64,000 nt of DNA. Source: Scatavimonas merdipullorum (GTDB lineage: Bacteria > Bacillota > Clostridia > Oscillospirales > Acutalibacteraceae). The notes beneath the pieces are model-generated. The model was not told the DNA's origin. It did no database searches and saw only the letters and a program-made list of their open reading frames with translations. The stretch is taken from the NCBI GenBank assembly GCA_018712865.1, contig DVGH01000020.1, positions 1 through 64,000 on the forward strand. The letters are read 5' to 3'. Numbering within the stretch: the first letter of the stretch is position 1; each line of letters starts with the position of its first letter. A program made the position numbers and the translations under genes. Below, piece after piece: positions 40,684 to 49,624 of this stretch.

Positions 40684-42345
40684 GTGAAGCTGAAAAGCAA
40701 GTTAGCAGGCAGGCTATGCGTAATAGGCGTTGTTGCAGTCATTTTGACCGCCGTTTGCGCTATGCTTGCGTTTTGGTCCGTTTTTTCCAGCCAGGCGCAG
40801 GAGGATCTTAGAAATTATGGACAAATACTTTCCCAGGCCTATACGCAACAGGGGGAAATCCCAGAGCAGACGCTTTTGCCTGACGTTTACCGCGTTACGC
40901 TGATTGCGCCGGACGGATCTGTGCTGTACGAAAGCGCGGCGGTACAGGAAGAAATGGAAAACCACAAGGACCGGCCGGAAGTGCAGCAGGCCATGGAAAA
41001 CGGCACGGGTGAAAGTGCGCGCCAGTCCGAAACGTTGGGCAAGGTGACCTATTACTACGCGCAAAGGCTGGACAATGGGGATATTCTGCGTGTTTCCAAA
41101 CAGTTAGACAGTGTGTTTTCCGTGTTTCAGGGGATTATCCCTGTTTTATTGGGGATCGGTGCGTATATCCTGTTGATCTGCCTGATAATGGCGTCGGAGA
41201 TGACCAAGGGGATTGTAAAACCAATTGAGAAAATGGCCGAGGATACCGACGCGGTTGCATATGATGAGCTGGTTCCCTTTGCCAGAATGATTGAAGCACA
41301 GCGCAAGAGGATCCGGGAGCAGGTGGAGCAAATCCATCAGGAAACGGACAAGGTCAATAGCATCATTGCCAATATGGAGGAGGGCTTTATTCTTCTGGAC
41401 CGTGACAAGCACGTGCTGATGCAAAACGACAGCGCAATCCATTTGCTGCACGCCGGATTTGACGATATGATCGGAAAAAGCTTTATCAGCCTTTCACGCA
41501 ATGAAGAGGTCAACCGATGCATTGCAGAGGCGGCAGAAGGGAAAAACAGAACGGTAGAGTTTACGGTGCATAAAAAGCGGCTGCAAATGCTTGCAAATCC
41601 CGTTTATACAAACGGGGAGCAAATTGGCGTAATCTGTATTATTGTAGACGTAACGGGCGTAAAAGAGGTGGAACGCCTGCGCAGGGAATTTACCGCAAAT
41701 GTTTCCCATGAGCTTAAAACGCCGCTTACGTCTATTTCCGGCTATGCGGAAATGATAGAAAGCGGCATTGCAAAGGAAGACGACGTAAAGGCCTTTGCCG
41801 GAAAAATTCACCGCGAAGCGGGGCGCCTGGTTACGTTGATCGGCGATATTATCAAGCTTTCCCAGCTGGAGGAAGAGCCGACGCAGATCAAAAACGGCGG
41901 CTTTGCAGACCTGCAAATGATCGTGCAGGAATGTGCAGACACGCTTTCCCTATCTGCGCAGAAGCATGACGTAACCATAGAAACAGACCTTGCGCCGTGC
42001 AAGGTAAAGGGGGAGCATGCGCTGCTTTACGAGCTGGTGTACAATTTGTGCGACAATGCAATCCGCTATAACAGGCAAGGCGGAAAAGTCTGTATTACGC
42101 TTAAGCAGCACAACGGAAATACCGTGTTGAGCGTAAAAGATACGGGCATTGGAATCCCCAAAGAGCATCAAAGCAGGATTTTTGAGCGGTTTTACAGGGT
42201 GGACAAAAGCCGTTCCAAGCAGACGGGCGGTACAGGCCTGGGACTTGCGATCGTCAAGCATGTTGCCGAACGGTATCATGCGCAGCTGCATTTGAAAAGC
42301 GAAGAAGGAAAGGGGACAGAGATTACCGTCGCGTTCCAAGCTTAA
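40684..42345 (+). CDS. phoR: PhoR-type sensor histidine kinase
   Basis: A 553-residue kinase. Two membrane helices (about 10-30 and 150-172) enclose an extracytoplasmic domain, followed by a HAMP-like linker, a PAS domain (about 235-330), the HisKA motif EFTANVSHELKTPLTSISGYAEMI, and an ATPase domain with N box ELVYNLCDNAIRYN, G1 VKDTGIGIP and G2 GGTGLGLAIVKH. The start is GTG 40684, 3 bp after phoP. It should phosphorylate PhoP on phosphate limitation, restrained by PhoU and the Pst transporter. Confidence 0.9.
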   Translation: MKLKSKLAGRLCVIGVVAVILTAVCAMLAFWSVFSSQAQEDLRNYGQILSQAYTQQGEIPEQTLLPDVYRVTLIAPDGSVLYESAAVQEEMENHKDRPEVQQAMENGTGESARQSETLGKVTYYYAQRLDNGDILRVSKQLDSVFSVFQGIIPVLLGIGAYILLICLIMASEMTKGIVKPIEKMAEDTDAVAYDELVPFARMIEAQRKRIREQVEQIHQETDKVNSIIANMEEGFILLDRDKHVLMQNDSAIHLLHAGFDDMIGKSFISLSRNEEVNRCIAEAAEGKNRTVEFTVHKKRLQMLANPVYTNGEQIGVICIIVDVTGVKEVERLRREFTANVSHELKTPLTSISGYAEMIESGIAKEDDVKAFAGKIHREAGRLVTLIGDIIKLSQLEEEPTQIKNGGFADLQMIVQECADTLSLSAQKHDVTIETDLAPCKVKGEHALLYELVYNLCDNAIRYNRQGGKVCITLKQHNGNTVLSVKDTGIGIPKEHQSRIFERFYRVDKSRSKQTGGTGLGLAIVKHVAERYHAQLHLKSEEGKGTEITVAFQA

Positions 42346-42473
42346 AACAAAATAGCTTGCGATTGCACTGCGTTTTCTGTTAATATAGCTTTAGGGAAAA
42401 GATACGGTATATATTTTTAAATGGCGGAAACCCTATCACTATACTTTACAGAAAAAGGAACGGGATATTTTGT

Positions 42474-43832
42474 ATGACATGGAAGTTGTCTAAAAGGCAG
42501 GCAGTGCGCGTTATAAGCTTTGCAATTGCAGTTGTGCTTCTGGTAACGGGTGCGGCAGTCGCAGGGTTTCAGCTGGTTTCCCGCTACCGTTCTACCATAG
42601 AATATGGTTACCAGCAGGCGCTCAACGAGCTTTCCGATTATTTTACAAACTTACAGGCCGCGCTTACAAAGGGCATCTATGCAAATACGCAGACACAGCA
42701 GTATGGGCTTGCGCTAAAGCTTGTAAGCGACGCACAGGGCGCAAAGGCGGCGCTAAGCCGGTTGCCTCTGTCTGACGGCGAGGGGGACGCCATGCAGAAA
42801 TATCTGGCGCAGGTGGGGGATTTTGCACAGTATATTACAGCAAAGCTGTCCAGAGACCAAGCGTTTTCAAACGACGACAAGGACAGCCTTCAAAAGCTTA
42901 GCAGCTATGCAAAAGAAATTGCCGGGCAGATAGAAGAAATTTCCGCCAGATACGCCGATGGCGACACCTTTATCGGGCAGGCGCAGACGATCAGAGGAAA
43001 TTTGGAAAGTGTCAGCCATACGGCACAGGAAAATACGCTGGATCAGAGCTTTACACAGCTGAATGAAAGCTTTGAAGATTACCCGTCGCTGGTATATGAC
43101 GGGCCGTTTGCCGACCAGGTCCAGCAAAAAAAGCCGCGCATGCTGGAAAATACAGAAAGCTTTTCTAAGCTGGAGGCACAAAAGAACGCGGCGGCTTTTT
43201 TAAACGTGCCGAAAAATACGCTTTCCTATCAGGGCCAGCGGCAGGGGAATATACCAGCTTATATCTTTAAAAACGAAGATGTATATATTACAGTGACAAT
43301 CAAGGGCGGATACATTGAAGAAATGTATAAAACAACACAAGCAACAGAAAAGAAGCTGGATTTTACGCAGGCGGTTGAAAAGGCACAGCAATTTTTAAGG
43401 CAGCGCGACTTTACAGATATGAAGGAAAGCTATTATGTAACCTCCGGCAATATTTGTACGATCAATTTTGCCTGTACACAGGCGGACGTAATCTGTTACA
43501 GCGATCTGATCAAGGTGGGCGTGGCGCTTGATACAGGGGAAATTGTGTCGTTTAACGCATCCGGCTATATAATGAACCACAGCAAACGGGATATCCCGAC
43601 GGACCTTCTGGACCAGGCGCAGGCGATGGAAAGCGTAAGCCCGCTTTTGACTGTGGAGAAAACGGCACGTGCCCTGATCCCCACAGGAGGGACAAAAGAG
43701 GTTTTATGCTATGAATTTACCTGTAAAGGGCAAGGGGAAGACAACGTGCTGGTCTATATCAATGCACAAACGGGGCTGGAAGAACAGATCTTGATCCTAC
43801 TGCAATCAGACGGCGGCGTGCTTACGATGTAA
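42474..43832 (+). CDS. ypeB: Germination protein YpeB
   Basis: A 452-residue protein. One N-terminal membrane helix (about 12-34) anchors it, followed by a long helical region (ALNELSDYFTNLQAALTKGIYANT) and three PepSY-like repeats toward the C-terminus (EAQKNAAAFLNVP, QAVEKAQQFLRQRDF, VGVALDTGEIVSFNASGYIMNHSKRD). This matches YpeB, needed to localise and stabilise the cortex hydrolase SleB in spores. In most relatives sleB lies directly upstream; here phoR does. I saw no clear sigma-G promoter. Confidence 0.88.
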   Translation: MTWKLSKRQAVRVISFAIAVVLLVTGAAVAGFQLVSRYRSTIEYGYQQALNELSDYFTNLQAALTKGIYANTQTQQYGLALKLVSDAQGAKAALSRLPLSDGEGDAMQKYLAQVGDFAQYITAKLSRDQAFSNDDKDSLQKLSSYAKEIAGQIEEISARYADGDTFIGQAQTIRGNLESVSHTAQENTLDQSFTQLNESFEDYPSLVYDGPFADQVQQKKPRMLENTESFSKLEAQKNAAAFLNVPKNTLSYQGQRQGNIPAYIFKNEDVYITVTIKGGYIEEMYKTTQATEKKLDFTQAVEKAQQFLRQRDFTDMKESYYVTSGNICTINFACTQADVICYSDLIKVGVALDTGEIVSFNASGYIMNHSKRDIPTDLLDQAQAMESVSPLLTVEKTARALIPTGGTKEVLCYEFTCKGQGEDNVLVYINAQTGLEEQILILLQSDGGVLTM

Positions 43833-43845
43833 AAAAATAGAAATA

Positions 43846-43888
43846 GTTGCATTTGCAACATTGAAAAATCTTATATGTATGTTATAAT
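43846..43888 (+). promoter_or_regulatory. Rubredoxin promoter with upstream palindrome
   Basis: TTGAAA (43861-43866) and TATAAT (43883-43888) are separated by 16 bp. A perfect inverted repeat GTTGCA-TT-TGCAAC (43846-43859) abuts the -35. It has no T-run and so is not a terminator for ypeB; an operator is more likely. Confidence 0.7.
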
Positions 43889-43918
43889 AATGCCAATTAT
43901 AAAAAGGAGATGCATAGG

Positions 43919-44077
43919 ATGGATACGTATATTTGCGATGTTTGCGGATGGGTTTATGACCCTGCGGTCGGCGACGAAGAAGGCGGGATTGCGCCAGGCG
44001 TTGCTTTTGAGGATTTGCCGGACGATTGGGTTTGCCCGTTGTGCGGCGTAGGGAAAGACCAGTTTTCCAAACAGTAA
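43919..44077 (+). CDS. Rubredoxin
   Basis: A 52-residue electron carrier. Two CXXC pairs (YICDVCGWVYDP and WVCPLCGVGKDQF) bind a single iron, with the family's EEGGIAPGVAFEDLPDDW between them. ATG 43919 follows AAGGAG by 9 bp; an in-frame ATG at 43910 directly touches that site and is less likely. It lies 94 bp upstream of fprA, and rubredoxin is the normal electron donor of FprA flavodiiron proteins, so the two form an oxygen/NO-scavenging unit. Confidence 0.95.
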   Translation: MDTYICDVCGWVYDPAVGDEEGGIAPGVAFEDLPDDWVCPLCGVGKDQFSKQ

Positions 44078-44092
44078 AGCAAGCGGGGCTGC

Positions 44093-44118
44093 AAAGGGCG
44101 GGGGATTCCCTGCCCTTT
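44093..44118 (+). terminator. Attenuator hairpin between rubredoxin and fprA
   Basis: AAAGGGC (44093-44099) pairs with GCCCTTT (44112-44118) with further GGG/CCC pairing inside. The T-run is short, so read-through into fprA is expected. Confidence 0.6.
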
Positions 44119-44171
44119 TGTCCCGGAAAATACATACGGTAAAGTGCATCGTTTAAGGAGTGAAAGCATAA

Positions 44172-45356
44172 ATGGCAGTCAACAGGATTACAGACCATAT
44201 TTTTTCTGTAGGCGTAATGAACCCTTCTTTGCGGGTTTTTGATATTGTAATGGAAGCCAAATACGGAACAAGCTACAATGCGTATTTTATAGACGACCGC
44301 AAAACGGCGCTGGTGGAAACGGTACATCTCGATTATTTTGACGAATATCTCAACAATATCGGGCAGCTTACAGATATAGGCGCAATTGATTATCTGATTA
44401 TGAATCATACCGAGCTGGATCATTCCGGCAGCGTTTTAAAGCTGCTGGAGTTAAGCCCCAACATGACGGTGGTGTGTACGGCCGCCGCAAAAAAATACCT
44501 GACGGCGATCACCAACCGGGAATTTAACTGTATGGTGGTAAAGGATGGACAGGAGCTGGACCTTGGCAGTACAAAGCTTAAGTTTGTGGTAGCGCCCATG
44601 CTGCACTGGCCGGACTCCATGATGACCTACCACCCCGCAGACAAGGTGTTGTTCTCCTGCGACTTTCTGGGCTGTCATTTTTGCGAGCCGCAGGTGACGG
44701 ACGATTGTGTAAAATACTGGAAGGAGTACCAGGAGCAGTTTGCCTATTATTACGCCGGAATATTCGGCCCGTTTAAGCCGTATGTGCTTGCCGGGTTGGA
44801 TAAAATAGAAGGGCTGGAGCTAAAAGCCGTATGCCCCAGCCATGGCCCGGTGCTTGTAAAAGGGATACAAGACCGCATGGCGGATTACCGCAAGTGGAGC
44901 ACGCCGCAGCCCAAAACGGAAAAAACGGCGGCGGTGCTGTATGCTTCGGCTTACGGCTGTACAAAGCTGCTTGCACAAAAGGCGTATGATACACTCAACG
45001 CCTGCGGGGTTAAAACGCAGCTGCTGGATATGGTTACAGCACCGGCAGAAAAAAGCGCACAGGCCATACAGGAAAGCGATGTGGTTATGGTGGGGTCTAC
45101 CACCATCAATAAGGATGCGCCAAAGATCGTATGGGATGTGCTGTCCCGTATAGACGCAATCAATATTAAAAACAGGCCCGCTGCGGCGTTTGGGTCGTTT
45201 GGATGGTCTGGGGAGGCATCCCACATGGTTTCTGAACGTCTGCGGCAGCTGCGGTTCCAGGTGGAAGAGCCGGTACGCGCAAACTTTATGCCCGATGCAC
45301 ACGATCTGGAAGCGATCGAGCAGACGGCGCGCACGCTTGCACAGAAGCTGCAATAA
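44172..45356 (+). CDS. fprA: Flavodiiron protein FprA (A-type flavoprotein)
   Basis: A 394-residue enzyme with two domains. The N-terminal metallo-beta-lactamase-like part holds the diiron ligands in NHTELDHSGS (H-X-E-X-D-H), LHWPDSMMTY, SCDFLGCHF and CPSHGPVL. The C-terminal flavodoxin domain (from ~250) binds FMN (LYASAYGCTKLLAQ, VGSTTINKDAP, AAFGSFGWSGEA). It reduces O2 to water, or NO, with electrons from rubredoxin, which is encoded just upstream. AAGGAGTG precedes the ATG. Confidence 0.95.
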   Translation: MAVNRITDHIFSVGVMNPSLRVFDIVMEAKYGTSYNAYFIDDRKTALVETVHLDYFDEYLNNIGQLTDIGAIDYLIMNHTELDHSGSVLKLLELSPNMTVVCTAAAKKYLTAITNREFNCMVVKDGQELDLGSTKLKFVVAPMLHWPDSMMTYHPADKVLFSCDFLGCHFCEPQVTDDCVKYWKEYQEQFAYYYAGIFGPFKPYVLAGLDKIEGLELKAVCPSHGPVLVKGIQDRMADYRKWSTPQPKTEKTAAVLYASAYGCTKLLAQKAYDTLNACGVKTQLLDMVTAPAEKSAQAIQESDVVMVGSTTINKDAPKIVWDVLSRIDAINIKNRPAAAFGSFGWSGEASHMVSERLRQLRFQVEEPVRANFMPDAHDLEAIEQTARTLAQKLQ

Positions 45357-45367
45357 AAGTATATGAA

Positions 45368-45412
45368 ACGGGAGTGTTTTAAACGGATCAAAACGCTCCC
45401 GTATAATTTTTT
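45368..45412 (+). terminator. Intrinsic terminator of fprA
   Basis: ACGGGAGTGTTTT (45368-45380) pairs with AAAACGCTCCCGT (45390-45402) with one G-T pair, followed by ATAATTTTTT. Confidence 0.92.
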
Positions 45413-45430
45413 AAAGGAGTATTGGGTTTT

Positions 45431-46087
45431 ATGAAAAACCAGATGAAAGGCGCTGTTTTTGATATGGACGGCCTGCTTTTGGACACAGAATACCTGACCT
45501 ACAGGCTTTGCAAAGCGGCCGCGGCCGAAATGGGCTTTACGCTTTCGCTGGATTTATTTAAGCAGACAGTGGGGCTTAGAAGCAGCGACACAAAAAAAAT
45601 ATATGAAGCCGCGTTTGGGGCGGCGTTTTGCTACGAAGACCTGCGCGCCCGCAACCTTTCCATGTTTTGGTCTTACATAGAAAAAAACGGCGTGCCCGTT
45701 AAAAAAGGCGCGTTTGCGCTGCTTTCCCTGTTGAAAGAAAAGGGGATCGCCTGTGCGGTTGCCACCTCTACAAGCCGGCAGACCGCGTCAAAGCTGCTTG
45801 CCCTGTGCGGAATCGCAAAATATATGGATGCGTTTGTTTACGGGGACATGGTTCAAAACGGCAAGCCTGCGCCGGACATTTTTTTAAAGGCCTGCAGCCT
45901 GCTTGGGCTCTCTCCTGCTGCGTGTGCCGGCTTTGAGGATTCGTACAACGGAATACGGGCTGTATACCGTGCGGGGATGGCGCCGGTGATGATCCCGGAT
46001 ATGCTGCCGCCCACACCGGAAATGCAAAAGCTGACGTATGCCATTTATAAAAGCCTGGAGCAGGCTATGGAGCTGTTTGAAAAGTAA
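45431..46087 (+). CDS. HAD-family phosphatase (beta-phosphoglucomutase-like)
   Basis: A 218-residue HAD hydrolase. Motif I VFDMDGLLLDTE carries the nucleophile Asp, motif II is VATSTSR, motif III Lys lies in GKPAPDIF, and motif IV is GFEDSYNGIRAV. A helical cap domain sits between motifs I and II (about 20-85), placing it in subfamily I with phosphoglycolate phosphatases and beta-phosphoglucomutases. The substrate is unknown. The start is ATG 45431, 11 bp after AAGGAG; TTG 45422 is only 2 bp from it. Confidence 0.88.
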   Translation: MKNQMKGAVFDMDGLLLDTEYLTYRLCKAAAAEMGFTLSLDLFKQTVGLRSSDTKKIYEAAFGAAFCYEDLRARNLSMFWSYIEKNGVPVKKGAFALLSLLKEKGIACAVATSTSRQTASKLLALCGIAKYMDAFVYGDMVQNGKPAPDIFLKACSLLGLSPAACAGFEDSYNGIRAVYRAGMAPVMIPDMLPPTPEMQKLTYAIYKSLEQAMELFEK

Positions 46088-46199
46088 GATAAAATACGGA
46101 AAGCGGGATACGCGCGTTTTACTGTTTTTACCGGCGACCCCACCTTTTTCGGGGACGATGCAGGTATTTCTGTTTTGTGTGAAAAAAATAAAAAAAGGC

Positions 46200-46259
46200 T
46201 TGCATTTTGAAAAAGGCTGTGGTATAGTCTAAATGTACTAATTGAAATAATACAATTAG
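46200..46259 (+). promoter_or_regulatory. Promoter and operator of the second GntR/ABC module
   Basis: TTGCAT (46200-46205) and TATAGT (46223-46228) are separated by 17 bp. Ten bases downstream lies a perfect inverted repeat CTAATTG-N8-CAATTAG (46238-46259), covering the expected transcription start. Further AATACAA repeats follow to ~46282. This is a likely autoregulatory site for the GntR protein. Confidence 0.75.
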
Positions 46260-46298
46260 ATCAAGTAATACAAAAATACAATTGGAAAGGAGAGCATG

Positions 46299-46676
46299 AT
46301 GTTTACGCTGAATTTTCAAAGCAGACAGCCTATTTACGAGCAGCTGTATGATAACGTAGTGCGGCTGGCGGCGCTGGGCGTTTTAAAGCCCGAAGAACAG
46401 CTGCCGCCTGTCCGTACATTGGCTGCACAGTTAGGGTGCAATCCCAATACGGTTTCAAAAGCTTACCAGCTTTTGGAACGCGACGGCATTATTTATTCGG
46501 CAGTAGGGAGGGGATCTTTTGTGGCGTCGGGACTTTCGGCAATTGGGTTACAAAGGGAAACAATTCTTGAAGAGCTTGCAAAGACTTTAAAGAAAGCAAT
46601 CGAAATAGGAATAACCAGGGAAGAGCTTGAAAAGCTGATCCATGAAAATTATGCGGAGGGAGGAACGCAGGCGTGA
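46299..46676 (+). CDS. GntR-family (YtrA-type) transcriptional regulator
   Basis: A 125-residue regulator with a winged helix-turn-helix (QPIYEQLYDNVVRLAALGVLKPEEQLPPVRTLAAQLGCNPNTVSKAYQLLERDGIIYSAVGRGSFVA) and a short helical tail, as in the YtrA subfamily. It is related to, but clearly different from, the GntR gene at 10.3 kb. Two adjacent ATG codons (46296, 46299) are possible; the second has better spacing from AAGGAG. It overlaps the ATPase gene by 4 bp and should control that ABC transporter through the palindrome upstream. Confidence 0.9.
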   Translation: MFTLNFQSRQPIYEQLYDNVVRLAALGVLKPEEQLPPVRTLAAQLGCNPNTVSKAYQLLERDGIIYSAVGRGSFVASGLSAIGLQRETILEELAKTLKKAIEIGITREELEKLIHENYAEGGTQA

Positions 46677-47572
46677 TTGAAATTACAAATTTGACCAAAA
46701 GCTTTGGTAAGACCGTTGCGCTAAACCGCTTAAACTGCACCGTCCAGCAGGGCTCGGTGTTTGGCCTTGTCGGATCGAACGGGTCGGGAAAATCTACCCT
46801 TTTAAGAATTTTGGCCGGCGTGTTTGAAGCCGACGGGGGAACGGTTCGCTTTGAAGGAAAGCCAAGCTTTGAAAACCGGGAAGTCAAAGCAAAAATTTTC
46901 TTTATATCGGATTATCCGTATTTTTTCAATGATTCAACCATTCAGAACACGGCAAGGCTGTACAGGAATCTATATCCCTCGTGGGATGAAATCCGGTTCA
47001 GACAGCTGTGCTCCATCTTTCCGGTAAATACAACGGACAGGATCGTCAATATGTCCAAGGGTATGCAAAGGCAGGCGGCCTTGATATTGGCGCTGTCGTG
47101 CTGTCCGCAGTATTTGCTTTTGGATGAAATTTTTGACGGACTGGATCCGGTCGTCCGCCAGCTTTTAAAAAAGCTTTTAATGGACGACGTTGCGTCCAGA
47201 AGGATGACGGTGGTCATTGCCTCCCATAATTTAAGGGAACTGGAGGATATTTGCGATTATGTAGGGCTGCTGCATAAGGGCGGCATTCTGATGGAAAAGG
47301 AAATTGACGAAATGAAGCTGGGCGTTCATAAGGTACAGGCGGCGTTTAACAAAGCGCTGCCGGACGACGCGTTCCGGGATATTGACGTGGTCAGCCTGCA
47401 AAAGCGGGGACTGCTTTACAACCTGGTAGCAAAGGGTGACAAGGAAGAGCTGATAGGCAAGCTCCGTGCGCTGCAGCCGGTGTTCCTGGAGGCGCTTCCC
47501 TTAACGCTTGAGGAAGTATTTATCAGTGAAATGGAGGTGGCCGGTTATGACATCAACAATATCCTGCAATAA
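46673..47572 (+). CDS. ABC transporter ATP-binding protein
   Basis: A 299-residue ATPase beginning at a GTG that overlaps the GntR stop codon. Walker A is VGSNGSGKSTLLRIL, the signature-like region is VNMSKGMQRQAALILALSC, and Walker B is YLLLDEIFDGLDP, in which the usual EPT is replaced by EIF while the catalytic Glu is kept. The H-loop lies in ASHNLRELEDICD. The C-terminal ~90 residues are a variable extension. It is co-translated with the permease downstream. The substrate is unknown. Confidence 0.9.
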   Translation: MIEITNLTKSFGKTVALNRLNCTVQQGSVFGLVGSNGSGKSTLLRILAGVFEADGGTVRFEGKPSFENREVKAKIFFISDYPYFFNDSTIQNTARLYRNLYPSWDEIRFRQLCSIFPVNTTDRIVNMSKGMQRQAALILALSCCPQYLLLDEIFDGLDPVVRQLLKKLLMDDVASRRMTVVIASHNLRELEDICDYVGLLHKGGILMEKEIDEMKLGVHKVQAAFNKALPDDAFRDIDVVSLQKRGLLYNLVAKGDKEELIGKLRALQPVFLEALPLTLEEVFISEMEVAGYDINNILQ

Positions 47573-49418
47573 GAAAACAAGCCCGTTTTCAAGCATTTAC
47601 TGGTGGTCGCTGCGCAAAAATATGGCTTCTGCCATTGTTTACACGGTGCTTTTGCTGTTTTCTTACCCGCTGCTCATCTTTATGTATCGGATTTTTAACA
47701 ACGCATCTAAGAAAATACAAAATGAATTTCTGGAAAGCAGCGCGGCGTTTATTTTTCCCGTTGTGACCGGAATCATTGCCATATTGTTTACGCTGCTGAT
47801 AGCGGTGTTTATGTTCAGCTACATGCATAAAAAACGCAGTGTGGATGTTTTTGGCGCACTGCCCGTTACGCGCAGAACGCTCTTTTTCTCGCGCTATTTT
47901 ACGGGTCTTTCCATTTTGCTTGTGCCGTATTTGCTCTGTATGGGGTTGAGCATGCTTTTGTCTATGCAATCCTTTGCAGCGGTGCAGCAGCTTGGCCGGT
48001 CTTCTGTAACCATTCTTGTCTCAGTTGTGGTTGCATACACGTTTACCGCGTTTATTGCCGCTTGCTGCGGCACAACGGCAGATATGGTCATATCTGTGCT
48101 GGCAATCAATGGGTTGTATCCCATTGTCGTTTTAATGTGCCAGGTTATCGGCAACGGTATAATCCCGGGCATTACGTCCAGCTTTAACCTGCCCGCAATC
48201 GTTTATACGGCGCTGTCGCCGTACAGTTCAGGCATTGTAAGCGCTGTTATGGACCCGGCGCTTACAAAAAGCGGTACGCAGTTTTTATGGTGGTTTGTCC
48301 TTTTGGTACTGTGTATCGCGGGATGCATAGCGGTCAGCCGAAAAAGAAAGGCCGAATGTGCCCAATCCGGCTTTGCATTTCGCCTGCCGCCGGTTTTGGT
48401 CCGGGCAATTGCCTGCACGGCCGTCGGTCTGGTGTTTGCACTGATTTTCAGCGCCTTTTCCGTTGGGATAAACACGCCGGGCGCGATTTTCGGCCACTAT
48501 ATGTGGTTCTTTTTGGGGCTGCTGATCGGTTCGTTTATTGCACACCTGATTTTAACGTTTATTTACAACCGGGGCGTTCGCGGATTTTTAAAATCGCTGC
48601 TTTCTTACGGTGTGCTGGTTGTGGTGCTCAGCACGGCTTATATCATCGTTTCTACCGGCATGTTTGGGATGGATTTATATGTTCCGCAGCCGCAGCAGGT
48701 AAAACAGGTGCAGTTTAAGGTTGACGGACCGGTGAATTTCTTCTATTCAGAATCAGACGGAGAACTGTCCGCAGTCTATACGGAACAAGAGGATATAGAA
48801 AAGGTGATTCAGATCCATACGTCCATTACAGACGATTTGCGCGAAAGGACGGGATACCCGTATGCGTTGAGCCTGGGAGCTACCGGCTATATGGAGGACG
48901 AAACGCCGCTGTTTTACAATGTGGCTATCCAATACACACTGGAAAGCGGGCTTGTTGTAGAGCGTGCGTATTCCAACTTTACATTTGACAGCCATGAAAT
49001 TGCGCCGGAGGTACTGGCGGTGACAGAAACGCAGGCGTATAAGGAGCAAACGGTTCCGCTTTTTGTATATGACGACAGCAGCATTACATCTATAACAGCC
49101 TATAGCCACGATATGACAGAAGCGCTGTATGAAGAGCCGTATAGCATAGAGGAAAAGGGGCAAATTATGGAAATTGCCGCAGCACTGCGGAAGGATATTT
49201 TGGAGGATCAGGATTTCTATACGTTTAACGAAGAAAACACCTATACTGTGGAGAATCCCTGTGTGTCGCTTGATCTCTGCTACGAGATACCAATAGAAAA
49301 AGACGCAAGCGAAAAGCTGGTTTGGTTTCATAACCCGTGTTTCTATTTTTTAGTTACAGAAGACTATAAAAACACCTGGGAGGTTTTGGGCAAGTATGAT
49401 TTGCTCCCGGAGCAATAA
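47547..49418 (+). CDS. ABC transporter permease with large extracytoplasmic domain
   Basis: A 623-residue membrane protein. About ten hydrophobic helices occupy residues ~20-395 (KRSVDVFGALPVTRRTLFFSRYFTGL is an ABC-2-like coupling segment). The last ~220 residues, after YIIVSTGMFGMDLYV, are soluble and probably extracytoplasmic. The start is ATG 47547, 9 bp after GGAGG, so it overlaps the ATPase gene by 26 bp. The large C-terminal exported domain distinguishes it from the compact permease at 11.5 kb and may sense or bind the substrate. Confidence 0.87.
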   Translation: MTSTISCNKKTSPFSSIYWWSLRKNMASAIVYTVLLLFSYPLLIFMYRIFNNASKKIQNEFLESSAAFIFPVVTGIIAILFTLLIAVFMFSYMHKKRSVDVFGALPVTRRTLFFSRYFTGLSILLVPYLLCMGLSMLLSMQSFAAVQQLGRSSVTILVSVVVAYTFTAFIAACCGTTADMVISVLAINGLYPIVVLMCQVIGNGIIPGITSSFNLPAIVYTALSPYSSGIVSAVMDPALTKSGTQFLWWFVLLVLCIAGCIAVSRKRKAECAQSGFAFRLPPVLVRAIACTAVGLVFALIFSAFSVGINTPGAIFGHYMWFFLGLLIGSFIAHLILTFIYNRGVRGFLKSLLSYGVLVVVLSTAYIIVSTGMFGMDLYVPQPQQVKQVQFKVDGPVNFFYSESDGELSAVYTEQEDIEKVIQIHTSITDDLRERTGYPYALSLGATGYMEDETPLFYNVAIQYTLESGLVVERAYSNFTFDSHEIAPEVLAVTETQAYKEQTVPLFVYDDSSITSITAYSHDMTEALYEEPYSIEEKGQIMEIAAALRKDILEDQDFYTFNEENTYTVENPCVSLDLCYEIPIEKDASEKLVWFHNPCFYFLVTEDYKNTWEVLGKYDLLPEQ

Positions 49419-49494
49419 GCTGAAAAATAGATAAAACGCCCAGCGGCCGGGTCCATTTGCCGCGGAAGGTATAACGAAAAAAGGAAGCATGGAA

Positions 49495-49531
49495 AGACGG
49501 CAGGGCATAGCGTTTATTTGCCCTGCCGTCT
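49495..49531 (+). terminator. 12-bp stem-loop after the second ABC module
   Basis: AGACGGCAGGGC (49495-49506) pairs with GCCCTGCCGTCT (49520-49531). No T-run follows on the plus strand. It is probably a transcript end or stability element. Confidence 0.5.
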
Positions 49532-49544
49532 GCTTGTAAAACGG

Positions 49545-49573
49545 TTGAAAATTCCCCCGTCCGGGCTTATAAT
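49545..49573 (+). promoter_or_regulatory. Fumarase operon promoter
   Basis: TTGAAA (49545-49550) and TATAAT (49568-49573) are separated by exactly 17 bp, about 50 bp before the first fumarase gene. Confidence 0.8.
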
Positions 49574-49624
49574 AATCTGTAAGAATAAAACGGATAAAAG
49601 AGGTGGCGGGAGATCCCCGGGGAT

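Noticed and set aside
42346..42473. Sigma-G promoter for ypeB
   Set aside because: A CACTATA -10-like sequence exists, but no -35 at the right spacing could be found.
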